Below the pieces are notes generated by a model. It made no database searches and was not told the origin of the DNA. It saw only the letters and a list, made by a program, of their open reading frames with translations. This document shows, in pieces, positions 46,442 to 56,832 of a DNA stretch of 64,000 nt (position 1 is its first letter; each line of letters begins with the position of its first letter). This DNA comes from Okeania sp. SIO1I7. GTDB lineage: Bacteria > Cyanobacteriota > Cyanobacteriia > Cyanobacteriales > Microcoleaceae. The position numbers and the translations under genes were made by a program. The stretch spans positions 178,634 through 242,633 of the forward strand of contig JAAHGF010000006.1 of NCBI GenBank assembly GCA_010672585.1, written 5' to 3'.

Positions 46442-49048
46442 ATGGCCAAACAATTAAATCTACTTTCCGGACAAGTCATTACTGCAGCGCTGCATATTGA
46501 AATGCAGCAATCATATCTTGAATACGCCATGAGTGTGATTGTCGGTAGAGCCTTGCCAGATGTCAGAGATGGACAAAAGCCAGTGCATCGTCGAATTCTA
46601 TACGCTATGCATGAACTTGGTCTCACCCCAGACAGGCCATTTCGTAAATGTGCCAGGGTGGTTGGGGATGTTTTGGGAAAATATCATCCTCACGGCGACC
46701 AAGCTGTTTATGATGCCATGGTGCGGATGATTCAAGACTTTTCTAGTCGTTATCCATTAATTGATGGACACGGTAACTTTGGCTCCATTGACAATGACCC
46801 TGCTGCTGCTATGCGCTATACAGAAAGTCGTTTGGCATCTATTGGTAATGAAGGTTTACTTACCCAAATTAGTGAGGCTACAGTTGATTATACCAACAAC
46901 TTTGATGGTTCCCAGCAAGAACCTACTGTATTACCAGCACAATTACCTTTTTTATTACTTAATGGCTCTTCTGGTATTGCAGTGGGAATGGCGACTAATG
47001 TTCCGCCACATAATCTTGGAGAAGTAGTGGATGGCCTTATTGCTTTAATTGATAATCCTAATGTTTCTGATGAAAAGTTATTTAGATTGATTCCTGGGCC
47101 AGATTTTCCAACTGGTGGGGAAATTGTTAGTACTGATGGCATTATTGATGCTTATACTAAAGGTAGAGGTAGTATTCCTATTAGGGGAGTGGCGACTATT
47201 GAAGAAGTTCCTACAGCTCGTGGGCGTCGCACAAAAAGGGCTATTGTGGTGACAGAGTTGCCTTACCAGGTTAATAAAGCGGGTTGGATTGAAAAAACTG
47301 CAGATTTGGTGAATGCGGGTAAAATAGAGGGTATTTCTGATTTGCGAGATGAGAGCGATCGCTCTGGTATTAGGGTTGTAATTGAGCTGAAACGTGAAGC
47401 TGACCCTAGTGTTGTACTTCACCACCTTTATCAGCATACTGATTTACTTTCAAAGTTTGGTGCTATTATGTTGGCTTTGGTTGATGCGCAACCACGACAG
47501 TTATCTTTACGAGATTTTTTACAGGAGTTTATTAGTTTTAGGGAGCAAACTTTAACTCGTCGCTACAGTAATGATTTGGAAATAGCTCAAGGGAGGTGTC
47601 ATATAGTTGAGGGTTTGCTTAAAGCTTTAACAGATTTGGATACTACGATTGATATTCTCAGAAATGCTCCTGATGGTAGTAGTGCTAAGGTTAGTTTCCA
47701 AGAAGGTTTGGGTTTGAGTGAAAATCAAGCTGATGCTATTCTGGCAATGCCAATGCGCAGACTGACTGGTTTGGAAAGGCAAAAATTGGAGGAGGAATAT
47801 GAGCAACTGAGGGGGAAAATACAAGAGTTACAGGGTTTGTTGAGCGATCGCCGTCTACTTCTAAGATCGCTGAAAAAAGAATTGCGGACTCTAAAACGCA
47901 AGTATGGCGATCCTAGACGTACTCGAATTATTGTTCAAGGGGAATCAAATGCTTCTGTTTCTCCACAGAAAAGCAATGTAGAAATTGGTAGTCAAGAAAC
48001 AAATAAGGAAGCTAAAGGTAGAGGTAGAAAATCAAAAAGTACAACTGTTGAATCACAATTTTTGACTTTGGAAGCTGCTCCACCACCTACAGAAAAAGTT
48101 GTTATAGAATTTACTCACCGAGGATATGTAAGACGATTAGTTGCTAAAGAATTTGAGAAGCATCAAATTGATAAAAAATCTAATATTACTGTTGAAAATA
48201 ATGATGATTTTACTATTAATATTATTGAGGCAACTACAGACCAAACTTTAGTGGTATTGACTCGTACTGGTAAAGCTTATCCTCTGAAGGTAAATGATAT
48301 TCCTTCTGGTTCTAATCGTTCGACAACACGACATGAATATAAGGGTGTACCTTTGGTAACATTATTATCACCATCAGCAACTAAAGAAATGACAGATGCT
48401 CGTCAGGAATTTATTATTGCTCAATTTGTTTTACAGGAAGCTGAAGAAAATAAAGATTTAATCATGTTGACTAAAAATGGTAAAATTAAGCGTTTATCTT
48501 TGTCTGATTTAAGTGATATTACAAATCGCGGTATAACAGTAATTAAGCTAAAGGAAGATGATGAATTACGTTATGCTAATCTAGCTCAGGTAGGCGAACA
48601 AGCTGTTTTGGCAACTTCTGGAGGGAGATTATTAAGATTAGAAATAGATGAGGAACAGTTACCTTTAATGGGACGTACTGCACAGGGGTCTCAAGCAACA
48701 AGATTAAGAAAACAAGAGGAGTTGGTAGGTTGTGTGACTTTGGATGGAGAAAGCAATTTATTTTTAGTTTCTGAACAGGGTTATGGAAAGCGTATTACTA
48801 TTGGTTCGTTGCGAGTTGCTAATCGTGGTGGTATTGGTCAGAATGCTTTTCAGTTTACTAGACAAACTGATGTTTTGGCGGGAATAGTTGTTGGTGGGTC
48901 GGATGTGGTAGCTCAGATGTTAACAACTGATGGTAAGGTATGTGGAATGATGGTGGATTCGGTTAAAGTTTATGGGCAGGATGATAGGGGAAGTCGGTTG
49001 GTGAAATTGGGGGCAAACGAGAGGATTATTAAGGTGGTTGGTTATTGA
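46442..49048 (+). CDS. gyrA: Type IIA topoisomerase subunit A (GyrA/ParC-like)
   Basis: 868 residues. The N-terminal breakage-reunion domain has the quinolone-pocket helix ([17 protein letters not shown]) and the active-site Tyr in [10 protein letters not shown] (about 122). A coiled-coil arm and the six-bladed C-terminal wrapping domain follow. A GyrA-box (QRRGGKG-type) needed for negative supercoiling is not visible in the first blade, where [12 protein letters not shown] stands instead; the only similar motif is NRGGIG in the last blade. A Lys/Ser-rich linker (about 500-545) joins the domains. The gene could therefore be the ParC-like paralogue. Cyanobacteria often have two such genes; the symbol is provisional. 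Confidence 0.85.
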   Translation: MAKQLNLLSGQVITAALHIEMQQSYLEYAMSVIVGRALPDVRDGQKPVHRRILYAMHELGLTPDRPFRKCARVVGDVLGKYHPHGDQAVYDAMVRMIQDFSSRYPLIDGHGNFGSIDNDPAAAMRYTESRLASIGNEGLLTQISEATVDYTNNFDGSQQEPTVLPAQLPFLLLNGSSGIAVGMATNVPPHNLGEVVDGLIALIDNPNVSDEKLFRLIPGPDFPTGGEIVSTDGIIDAYTKGRGSIPIRGVATIEEVPTARGRRTKRAIVVTELPYQVNKAGWIEKTADLVNAGKIEGISDLRDESDRSGIRVVIELKREADPSVVLHHLYQHTDLLSKFGAIMLALVDAQPRQLSLRDFLQEFISFREQTLTRRYSNDLEIAQGRCHIVEGLLKALTDLDTTIDILRNAPDGSSAKVSFQEGLGLSENQADAILAMPMRRLTGLERQKLEEEYEQLRGKIQELQGLLSDRRLLLRSLKKELRTLKRKYGDPRRTRIIVQGESNASVSPQKSNVEIGSQETNKEAKGRGRKSKSTTVESQFLTLEAAPPPTEKVVIEFTHRGYVRRLVAKEFEKHQIDKKSNITVENNDDFTINIIEATTDQTLVVLTRTGKAYPLKVNDIPSGSNRSTTRHEYKGVPLVTLLSPSATKEMTDARQEFIIAQFVLQEAEENKDLIMLTKNGKIKRLSLSDLSDITNRGITVIKLKEDDELRYANLAQVGEQAVLATSGGRLLRLEIDEEQLPLMGRTAQGSQATRLRKQEELVGCVTLDGESNLFLVSEQGYGKRITIGSLRVANRGGIGQNAFQFTRQTDVLAGIVVGGSDVVAQMLTTDGKVCGMMVDSVKVYGQDDRGSRLVKLGANERIIKVVGY

Positions 49049-49245
49049 TAGCAGAAGTAAGAAGGAAGAAGGAAGAAGAAAGAAGAAGAAAGAAGAGGGA
49101 AAATTTTAACATGAGGGCAGAAGCAAGAAGGAAGAGGGAAGAGGGAAGAGGGAAGAAGAAGGAAAAAGAAAGAAGAGGGAAAATTTTAACTTTGTCTAGC
49201 AGAAGTCCCGCATCATAGTTAACTTGATGCCGGGATGAATGTGTC

Positions 49246-49431
49246 CTAGCCCTGAATCATTTTATCTACTTCTAAACGTTGATCTTCTAAATTATCAGGT
49301 AAATTATCTATGAAATCACTTATTATTTGAGTCATCGTTTTTTGCCTTTTGACTGCATATAATCTCAACTTATCTAATCTTTCCTTGCTTATTCGACAAT
49401 GCAATGATTCTTTCAGAATTATATGCTGCAA
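49246..49431 (-). CDS. Small ribbon-helix-helix-like protein in the tnpB element
   Basis: The C-terminal ~53 residues of a longer open frame read SLHCRISKERLDKLRLYAVK, then TMTQIISDFIDNLPDNLE. That is the pattern of a CopG/Arc-type ribbon-helix-helix domain: a short strand, then two helices. There is no ATG at the right place; TTG codons at 49431 or 49443 are the best starts, and the long upstream extension overlapping tnpB in antisense is not credible. It is divergent from tnpB (49483) and shares its promoter region, so a repressor role is plausible but unproven. It could also be a decayed gene. Confidence 0.4.
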   Translation of the reverse strand: MQHIILKESLHCRISKERLDKLRLYAVKRQKTMTQIISDFIDNLPDNLEDQRLEVDKMIQG

Positions 49432-49482
49432 TTGTGTACACAAACTATTATAATACAAGTATGGTCGAAAAGGGAAATAAAG

Positions 49483-50727
49483 ATGAGAATAGCCTACCAA
49501 TATAAGTTGCGTCCAACAAAGGAGCAAGCCGACAAAATAGAGAAAACTCTGGATATGTTGCGACACCAATATAACTATATGTTGGCAGAAAAATTTAATT
49601 GGTGGGAACAAAATCGTTGTCCGATTAATGCTTGTCCTCTTATTTGTCATCTTCCCGCTCTTAAAGACCGACCAACAAGATTTAGTCAGCAAAAGTCATT
49701 AACTCAATTAAAAATAGATAGACCTTGGTACAAACAAATTCATAGTCAAGTATTGCAAGAAGTGCCAAAAAGAGTTGAATTAGCTTTTGACAGGTGGCTA
49801 AAAGGTGATTCAAATGGTAAGCGTTTAGGCAAGCCTAGATTTAAAAGAAAAGGTCAGTACAAGACATTTACTTATCCTCAATTTCAGCAACATCATTTTG
49901 TTAATAACAAAGTCAAATTATCTAAAATTGGTGATGTAAAAGTGATTGTGCATAGACCTATTCCAGACGGGTTTATTATCAAGACAGTATCGGTTACTAG
50001 AAAATCAAATGGCTATTTTGTTAATTTTAGTTTAGAAGATAAGTCTGTACCCGAAATTAAACCAGATATTAAACGAGGTAGAATAGTAGGTATAGATGTG
50101 GGTCTAATAGACTTCTTTGTGACTTCTGATAATGAGTCTGTACCTGCTCCTAAATACTTGAGAAAGTCTGAACGAAAACTCAAGTCAGCTCAAAGGAAAG
50201 TATCTAGAAGAAAAAAAGGCTCTAAACGTAGGCAAAAGGCAATTAAACAATTAGCTAAGAAACATAGAAAAGTAGCTGATACAAGAAAAGATTTTCATTT
50301 CAAAACGGCTAATCAATTATTATCCAATTACGATATTGTAGCAGTTGAGAAACTGAATATAAAAGGTATGGCTAAGTCTAGATTAGCTAAGTCTGTACAT
50401 GATGCAGGTTGGGGTCAATTTAATACTATATTAGCTAACAAAGCCGAAAAAGCTGGTCAGTTAATTGTAGAAGTTAAACCTCATGGAACATCTGTTGAAT
50501 GTAGTAGATGTGGTAATAAAGTAAAGAAAACTTTAGCTCAGAGAAAGCATAATTGCCCTAACTGTAATCTATCAATTGGTAGAGACTTAAATGCTGCAAT
50601 TAATATTAAAAATAGAGCCAAAGTATTGATTAAAGACTTGCTGCCACCAGTCAAATTTGAAGCCGAGCAAGGTACTCAATTAAACCTATTCGCGCATCAA
50701 TTGAAGAGGAAGGGCATTCCTTGTTAG
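49483..50727 (+). CDS. tnpB: TnpB RNA-guided endonuclease (second copy)
   Basis: 414 residues from the ATG at 49483 (MRIAYQYKLRPTKEQ), chosen because it matches the start of the first TnpB; an upstream ATG at 49423 would add 20 unrelated residues. The RuvC triad is intact: D in GIDVGLIDFF, E in VAVEKLNIKG, D in GRDLNAAINI. The zinc finger has CSRCG and CPNC. The C-terminal ~30 residues (after INIKNRAK) are not conserved with the first copy, but overlap the expected guide-RNA region. Likely active if a guide RNA is made. Confidence 0.9.
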   Translation: MRIAYQYKLRPTKEQADKIEKTLDMLRHQYNYMLAEKFNWWEQNRCPINACPLICHLPALKDRPTRFSQQKSLTQLKIDRPWYKQIHSQVLQEVPKRVELAFDRWLKGDSNGKRLGKPRFKRKGQYKTFTYPQFQQHHFVNNKVKLSKIGDVKVIVHRPIPDGFIIKTVSVTRKSNGYFVNFSLEDKSVPEIKPDIKRGRIVGIDVGLIDFFVTSDNESVPAPKYLRKSERKLKSAQRKVSRRKKGSKRRQKAIKQLAKKHRKVADTRKDFHFKTANQLLSNYDIVAVEKLNIKGMAKSRLAKSVHDAGWGQFNTILANKAEKAGQLIVEVKPHGTSVECSRCGNKVKKTLAQRKHNCPNCNLSIGRDLNAAINIKNRAKVLIKDLLPPVKFEAEQGTQLNLFAHQLKRKGIPC

Positions 50728-50800
50728 CTCAGTTTATGTCTACATAGTAGAGTCCCTGAGAAGCCTGTACTGTAGCTAGTCTCAGTGTCGGGAGTATGTC
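50650..50800 (+). ncRNA. Putative omega-RNA region of the second tnpB element
   Basis: The tnpB 3' end and the following ~70 bp contain GAGAAGCCTGTACTG, a short stem and GGGAGTATGTCAC, corresponding to the right end of the first element. The guide segment would be read from dnaE-fragment DNA just beyond 50800. Inference from position and shared motif only. Confidence 0.35.
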
Positions 50801-51335
50801 ACAATTGCTTCTATTGCTCCATCTCCCACATTTTTTACTGCGGATAATCCAAATAAAATTTTATCTTTAGCTTCTCCTGTCATTTCTTTTGGCAACGGAG
50901 TAAAATCTACTTCTGAGCGATTAATATTTGGCGGTTCAACTTCAATATTAAATTTCTGACAATTAGCAATATATTTCTGTACTTTATCTTGGTTGCCACT
51001 ATTAGCAGTAATGAGAGCTGCCATATATTCAACTGGATAATTGGCTTTTAAATAAGCAGTCGAATGAGATTTGTTAAAACAATATTCAGCGAACTTAATC
51101 ATCTGTTCAAACAAATCTTGTGCCACCCCGGAACTAACACCTCTTTGAGTAGCACCATCAATAAATATTTCTCGATGCTTTTCCATTTCCGCAACCTTCT
51201 TTTTACCCATGCAGTTATGAACGATAAAATCATTAGCAATGAAGTTATGAGTTTCGGAAATTGTTAAATCAAAAACTTCTTCTTTGCCAATATATTTTAT
51301 AGAAGTAATCTCATCCCAAAAAACTTCAGAATTAG
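50795..51335 (-). pseudogene. Fragment of a second dnaE copy preceded by the tail of an intein
   Basis: From high to low coordinates it reads intein C-terminal blocks ([31 protein letters not shown]), then DnaE residues [17 protein letters not shown] through [17 protein letters not shown], ending at the tnpB right end. Relative to the intact dnaE at 51476-56320, nine residues are missing between two TAY triplets ([10 protein letters not shown]). The intein sits at RR-(A/C)MGKKK, a site that is empty in the intact gene. No start codon, catalytic residues or 5' part remain. It is moderately diverged from the intact copy, so it is not a fresh duplicate. Confidence 0.85.
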
Positions 51336-51475
51336 GAAGTAGGGAGTAGAGAGTAAGGAGTAGGGAGTAAGGAGTAGGGAGTAGGAAGTAGTTGGGATTT
51401 AGGGGAGTTACAGAAGGAATTAGCCAGAAAAATAGTTATACTAACTATCCTATCTCTATCTGAATTTAGTTAAGT

Positions 51476-54400
51476 TTATTGAAGATTTACGTTTTTTTCT
51501 CTAATTTCTGCCTGAATTCCTATAGCTTTCAAACTGTTAATAGTATTAATAGTTGTCTCCCCATTTTCTACCCAAAACTGCCGATTAAATTCTACATATT
51601 TTTGTTCTTTTTGATCATATATTAATGCTCCTATTACTACCTTTGCTTTTGCCTCATCTCCAGAAGATTGTTCTTTCAAAATAGCTTTAATATCTTCAAA
51701 CAAAGAATCATTTTCTGGAATCTTATCTACTGGCAATTGCAAGATAATTATCTGCTTTGGTTTAGCAAAACCATTTTCAGCGATTAATGAATCAGCATCT
51801 TTTTTAAAATGATTTGTTTGAATCTCTAATTTCTCTCCTGGTTTTTCTATTCCTGGAATAGATTGATTAATTTTTACCTCTTTATCTCTTGATTCAGTAT
51901 CTTTTTTCAGAGATTTTTTTTGATTATCTAGTTCCTCTACTGGTTTTTCAAATTCTGGAATAGATTGATAAATTTTAACCTCTTCATCTTTTTGTTCATA
52001 TTGATAATAGTCTAATTCCATTTCTAGCTTTTTCTGTTGTTCAACCGCATTTGCCATTACCTTTTCTACTGCTTCTGCACTATCCACTAATAACTGACTT
52101 TCATCATCCTTATTATCAACTTTTCCACTCAAGATTAAAATAGCATTTTCTGTCAGTAAATCTTTAATTTTTTCATATACTTTCGGAAAAACTACTGCAT
52201 CTACTTGCCCCGTCATATCTTCCACTTGCAGAAATGCCATTCGGTCTCCTTTCTTAGTAACATGAGGTTTAATTCCAATCAGCATTACCACTACTTTTAC
52301 TTTAGAATTGGATTTTTTTTCCTTCATTTCAGCAATAGAAATAGCATCTTGAATTTGAGTTTGTTCCTGTACATATTTAAGAGGATGATCGGAGACATAA
52401 AAACCAAGAGTTTCTCTCTCATGATTTAGTTTTTCGCGAACTGAAAAATCAGGCACAAAATCACGCTTAGAAACAAATTCAAAGGCCGAAACTTCTGTCT
52501 TATTTGTATCGAATAAATTCAGTTGACCTCCTTCCTTTTCTTTGCGGCGTTTTTGTCCCCACTCTATCACATCTTTAAGATTTTCTATTAGTTGTTTACG
52601 GTTGTTTTCAATTTGATCGAAAGCTCCACATTGAATTAATGCTGTTAATACTTTAGTATTAAGGTTAACACGCTCGCAAAAATCTACAAAGGATTTAAAC
52701 AATCCATCTTTTTCTCGTGCTTTTAAAATTGCCTTAACCGCCACTTCTCCTACAGCATTGACTGCCGATAATCCAAATATAATTTTATCTTTTTCTTCTC
52801 CTGTAATTGCTTTGGGTGAGGGAGTAAAATGTACTTGTGACAGGTTAATATTGGGTAGTTCGACTTTAATGTTAAACTTTTGGCAATTAGCAATATACTT
52901 TTGTACTTTATCTTGGTCTCCACTATTTGCTGTTAGTAAAGCTGCCATATATTCCAGTGGATAATTAGCTTTTAAATAAGCAGTTTGATAAGCTACATAA
53001 GCATAGGCTGTAGAATGAGATTTATTGAAGCAATATTCAGCGAATTTAATCATTTGTTCAAACAAATCTTCTGCCACGGCAGACTGAACTCCTCTTTGAG
53101 TTGCACCATCAATAAATATTTCTCTATGCTTTTCCATTTCTGCAACCTTCTTCTTGCCCATTGCGCGGCGTAATAAATCTGCTTCTCCTAGAGAATATCC
53201 TGCTAAATCTTGAGCCATTTTCATAATTTGTTCTTGGTAACAATTATGAACAACTACTCCTTCTGCTAGAAAATAAGGTGAGTTTTGGTCTTCCATTTCT
53301 AAATCGAAACATTCTGCTTTTCCGGCTTCTTCCACTGAGATAACATAAACAAGTCTGACATCTTGTAAATGAGTTTTTTCGTAGATTTCTTGGTTAGACT
53401 CTTCCCCATTTTTTAGGTTAGTTTTCTCTGATAAATTTGTCGGTTTAAATAAGATAGCTCTTTGTCGGGAAGACTTCTGATTTTTACCACTTAAACTATT
53501 CGTCTGAGAAATGGAATTTATCGAGTCGGTTGCCAAAGATAAAGAGGAAATCTGTAGGTAGTTTTCTCTAGATTTTTCCCAATTTTCTAGTTTGGCTATA
53601 TCTGATAAATTAAAGGTTGGTTTTGACAGAGAAAACTTCTGGTTTTTCTGAGTCGAAATATTTGTCTGAGAAATTAAATTTTCTGAGTCAGTTACCAAAG
53701 ATAAAGAGGAAATCTGTAGATAGTTTTCTCTAGATTTTTCCCAATTTTCTAGTTTGGCTATATCTGATAAATTTTTCGCTTTAAATAAGGTAGCTTTTTC
53801 CTGGGAATAATCCTGATTTTTCCGACTCCAACTATTCGTTTTTTTCTGATTACTAGAAACTTGCCATTTTTCATAAACCACAGAACCATAAATATTACCG
53901 TTCTTAACTCCCGGTTCTAACTCCCAGGCAAACTTATCTCCTTCTGGTGTTAAAAAGCGGTGGTTTTTTCCCGAATAAATTACCGTTCCACTAGACAAAG
54001 TAATCTTCAATATTTCCTTAACACCACTCCGCCACTGTCTAGCAACTTTTGCCTGCCAAACTTTCCTACCATCCGAAGTTAAAATTACCTCTCCACTTTT
54101 AATATTTTCAATCGCCACTCTCGAACCATCTGGTTTATCTATTAAAGTTCCCTTTGGCAAACATAAAACTCCATAAGTTTCTTGCAAAATCGGCTCTAAC
54201 TTTGGATGTTGATATTTAATTTCTTCCCGCCCATGTTTCCTATCAATAAACTTCGGAATTAAACCAGCATCCAAAGGTCCAGGACGATACAAAGCCAAGA
54301 TAGAAGAAATATCTTCAATCGAACTAGGCTTCAATTTTTTCACAACATCAACCATCCCAGAAGATTCCAACTGAAATACTCCTTCTAAATCTCCAGATTT

Positions 54401-56320
54401 AAGTAAGTCATAAGTCTTTTCTACATCTTCTGGCATTTCCCCTCTGCTTTGTTTTGCAATAATTGCTTTTCTTTCAAGAGCTGGCAAATCATCTGGAATC
54501 AAAGGAAAAGGAGGATTATAATTTTTCTCAATCAAATCGGCAGTATTCTGAATAATAGTTAAATTTTTCAATCCCAAAAAATCCATCTTCAACAAACCAA
54601 GGGATTCTATATCTTCCATGTGATACTGAGTAATGACCGAACCATCATTATTTCTTTGCAAAGGCACAATTTCATCCAGAGGTTCTTTAGAAATTACTAC
54701 TCCTGCCGCGTGTACTCCAAAAGTTTTATTCGTACCCTCAATTCTAATTGCCATATCTATCCATTGCTGGACAGAAACTTTATTAAAAATTCCCCCTTCA
54801 TTATCTTCTATTTGTATTTCATTATTCTCATAAGCTTCCTTAAACTCTGGAGCAGGAGTCTCATTAGAAATCATCACCTTTAACTTTGCTGGTTTACCCC
54901 TGGCAACAGGAATTAACTTTGCCATTTTATCGGCTTCTCCAAAGGAAACCCCCAATGCTCTCGCCACATCTTTTAATACTGCCTTAGATGTCATCCGGTT
55001 AAAAGTAATGATTTGAGCAACTCTCTCTTCCCCATATCGTTCAGTCACATAATCAATCATTGCATCTCGGTTTTCAATGCAGAAGTCTGTATCAATATCT
55101 GGCATTGATTTTCTTTCTGGATTTAAAAACCTTTCAAATAACAAGCCATGATGCACCGGATCAATATTAGTAATTCGCAAAGAATAAGCAACTAATGAAC
55201 CAGCAGCACTTCCCCTACCAGGACCCACAGGAATATTTGCATCTCTGGCATATTTTATATAATCCCAAACTACCAAAAAATATGTAGAGAAACCTTTATC
55301 CTGAAGAACTTTTAATTCAGTTTCCATTCGCTCTTTATAAACTGCGGAAATCTCACTTCTTTGTTGACGTTTTAGCCTTTCTAATAATCCTTGCCAAGAA
55401 AGTTCTTCCAGATAAGTATCGGCATTATGTTCTGGCGGAATCGGATAATCAGGAATCCTTGGCTCTCCTAAAATTCCTTCATATTTTTCAACCTTATTTG
55501 CCACTTCTAATGTATTAGCGATCGCTTCTTCTATTACTTCATTTTCTAAGTGATCTCTAAATAGTTGTTTCATCTCTTCAGCAGACTTTAAATATTCAGT
55601 ACCGCTATATCGCATCCGCTTTTCTTGAGTGATTAATTTTTTAGTGTTAATACACAACAAAGCGTCGTGTGCTTCTACGTCTCGACAAGAAATAAAATGA
55701 GAGTCATTTGTAGCTACTATTTTTATCTTTAATCTCTCGGAAATTTTGACAATTCCAGTATTTACTACCCTATCTTCTCGGGAACCATGGTCTTGTATTT
55801 CTAAATAGTAATCTTCTCCAAATAAATCTTTGTACCACTTAGCTACTTTCTTAGCTTCATCTAATTTTCCCTGCATAATATTTTGCGGTACTTCTCCTGC
55901 CAAACACCCGCTAGTTACTATCAAGCCTTCGTGGTATTTTTCTAACAATTCTTTGTTAATACAAGGTCTACCAAATAGAGAGTTTCCTTGAAAACCTTGT
56001 AGATGAGAAAGGGTTGTTAATTTGACTAAGTTTTTATAGCCTTGAGTATTTTTTGCTAATACGACTTGGTGAAACTTTTTCCCTCGTTGCTGTTTCTCAA
56101 TATCTCCATTTATTACATACATTTCATTCCCAATTATGGGTTTAATTCCTTTATTTCTACACAGTTTAATTAATTGAATCGCTCCATACATTACTCCGTG
56201 GTCTGTCAGAGCAATGGCTGGCATTCCTAATTGCACCGCCCTATCTATTAATTGTGGTAATTGGGATGCTCCGTCTAATAGGCTATAGTCGCTATGAATA
56301 TGTAGGCCAACAAATGACAT
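51476..56320 (-). CDS. dnaE: DNA polymerase III alpha subunit DnaE, unsplit, with one intein
   Basis: 1614 codons; 1307 residues after intein removal. The PHP domain opens [17 protein letters not shown]. The polymerase palm carries [13 protein letters not shown], and the fingers end with the KKKVAEMEK region. The tail has an HhH and an OB domain ([20 protein letters not shown]). The intein occupies YGVL/CYQEQ. Most cyanobacteria split dnaE at [10 protein letters not shown] with a trans-splicing intein; here that site is continuous. The C-terminal region has an extra ~70-residue insert with two related copies ([13 protein letters not shown] and [13 protein letters not shown]). The start is at MSFVGLH with no better option. 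Confidence 0.95.
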   Translation of the reverse strand: MSFVGLHIHSDYSLLDGASQLPQLIDRAVQLGMPAIALTDHGVMYGAIQLIKLCRNKGIKPIIGNEMYVINGDIEKQQRGKKFHQVVLAKNTQGYKNLVKLTTLSHLQGFQGNSLFGRPCINKELLEKYHEGLIVTSGCLAGEVPQNIMQGKLDEAKKVAKWYKDLFGEDYYLEIQDHGSREDRVVNTGIVKISERLKIKIVATNDSHFISCRDVEAHDALLCINTKKLITQEKRMRYSGTEYLKSAEEMKQLFRDHLENEVIEEAIANTLEVANKVEKYEGILGEPRIPDYPIPPEHNADTYLEELSWQGLLERLKRQQRSEISAVYKERMETELKVLQDKGFSTYFLVVWDYIKYARDANIPVGPGRGSAAGSLVAYSLRITNIDPVHHGLLFERFLNPERKSMPDIDTDFCIENRDAMIDYVTERYGEERVAQIITFNRMTSKAVLKDVARALGVSFGEADKMAKLIPVARGKPAKLKVMISNETPAPEFKEAYENNEIQIEDNEGGIFNKVSVQQWIDMAIRIEGTNKTFGVHAAGVVISKEPLDEIVPLQRNNDGSVITQYHMEDIESLGLLKMDFLGLKNLTIIQNTADLIEKNYNPPFPLIPDDLPALERKAIIAKQSRGEMPEDVEKTYDLLKSGDLEGVFQLESSGMVDVVKKLKPSSIEDISSILALYRPGPLDAGLIPKFIDRKHGREEIKYQHPKLEPILQETYGVLCLPKGTLIDKPDGSRVAIENIKSGEVILTSDGRKVWQAKVARQWRSGVKEILKITLSSGTVIYSGKNHRFLTPEGDKFAWELEPGVKNGNIYGSVVYEKWQVSSNQKKTNSWSRKNQDYSQEKATLFKAKNLSDIAKLENWEKSRENYLQISSLSLVTDSENLISQTNISTQKNQKFSLSKPTFNLSDIAKLENWEKSRENYLQISSLSLATDSINSISQTNSLSGKNQKSSRQRAILFKPTNLSEKTNLKNGEESNQEIYEKTHLQDVRLVYVISVEEAGKAECFDLEMEDQNSPYFLAEGVVVHNCYQEQIMKMAQDLAGYSLGEADLLRRAMGKKKVAEMEKHREIFIDGATQRGVQSAVAEDLFEQMIKFAEYCFNKSHSTAYAYVAYQTAYLKANYPLEYMAALLTANSGDQDKVQKYIANCQKFNIKVELPNINLSQVHFTPSPKAITGEEKDKIIFGLSAVNAVGEVAVKAILKAREKDGLFKSFVDFCERVNLNTKVLTALIQCGAFDQIENNRKQLIENLKDVIEWGQKRRKEKEGGQLNLFDTNKTEVSAFEFVSKRDFVPDFSVREKLNHERETLGFYVSDHPLKYVQEQTQIQDAISIAEMKEKKSNSKVKVVVMLIGIKPHVTKKGDRMAFLQVEDMTGQVDAVVFPKVYEKIKDLLTENAILILSGKVDNKDDESQLLVDSAEAVEKVMANAVEQQKKLEMELDYYQYEQKDEEVKIYQSIPEFEKPVEELDNQKKSLKKDTESRDKEVKINQSIPGIEKPGEKLEIQTNHFKKDADSLIAENGFAKPKQIIILQLPVDKIPENDSLFEDIKAILKEQSSGDEAKAKVVIGALIYDQKEQKYVEFNRQFWVENGETTINTINSLKAIGIQAEIREKNVNLQ
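53243..54163 (-). other. DnaE intein (307 residues) with internal tandem repeat
   Basis: It starts C720 ([20 protein letters not shown]) after ETYGVL and ends VVVHN before CYQEQIMK. The N-terminal block and TxxH-type block ([12 protein letters not shown]) and C-terminal block ([19 protein letters not shown]) are present. There is no endonuclease domain. The centre holds two near-identical copies of a segment with [20 protein letters not shown] and a third degenerate one, each ~54 residues. The +1 residue is Cys. Confidence 0.85.
53440..53800 (-). repeat. Tandem repeats inside the DnaE intein (~54 residues per unit)
   Basis: Two units share [13 protein letters not shown] and [16 protein letters not shown] stretches; a third is partial. 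They differ by scattered substitutions and keep frame, as in the DnaB intein, but the repeat sequence is unrelated to that one apart from a shared N-W-(D/E) pair. Confidence 0.75.
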
Positions 56321-56384
56321 TTTTTTTAGATTTTAGATTAAATATTTTAGATAGCACTATTTTATAAGGAAGAAGTAAGAAGGA

Positions 56385-56790
56385 AGAAAGAAGAAGGTTG
56401 ATATTTAATTTTTGCTGGTGTTGGTTTGACTGAAAGCCTTTACCTGTAATGTTTTTAGGGTTTAATGAAAGGCAACTATAAATTAAGCTTATAAATTATT
56501 GCTAAATATATTTGGAATTTAAACTAAATTTTCCAAAAAAAGTTCAAATGAGCTATTTAGAGGGAAAAATGGGGGTAAAAAGGGTGCGATCGCGCTTTCA
56601 TTGGCTATTTGTTATAAGTATTGATATATAAGAGATATAGGGTAGTTGCTTGTCAAGAAATTTTCGTGTATTTTGGAGGTAAGTCATTCGCTCTGCGTAA
56701 GTGCTTATTAAGATGAATAAAGGATTTTCGGGTGGGAGTGCGTTCGCGCTAGCGTAACGTAGTTTTATCGCTTTTCCGTCAATATTATGT
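56385..56790 (+). repeat. Left copy of a ~400-bp direct repeat flanking the 541-residue gene
   Basis: It includes ATGTTTTTAGGGTTTAATGA, AAAAAAGTTCAAATGAGC, GGGTGCGATCGCGCTTT, TTGTCAAGAAATTTTCGTGT, and GTGCGTTCGCGCTAGCGT. It matches 58543-58945 at an offset of about 2158 bp with mostly point differences. Non-coding. Confidence 0.8.
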
Positions 56791-56832
56791 AAATCAAATT
56801 ACAATTAATAATGTTGATATCAAATTACTACT

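Larger units (their letters stand above)
49195..50800 (+). mobile_element. Second tnpB element, with an RHH-like gene where tnpA would be
   Basis: The left end (about 49199-49242) has AGAAGTCCCGCATCA, a short loop and TGATGCCGGGATGAAT, the same plan as the left end of the 4.2-kb element. The right end (50755-50800) has GAGAAGCCTGTACTG and GGGAGTATGTCAC. Between them are a minus-strand ribbon-helix-helix-like frame and tnpB. The right end abuts dnaE-fragment sequence at about 50800, so the element truncates or bounds that fragment. Boundaries are approximate. No Y1 transposase is present. Confidence 0.6.
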
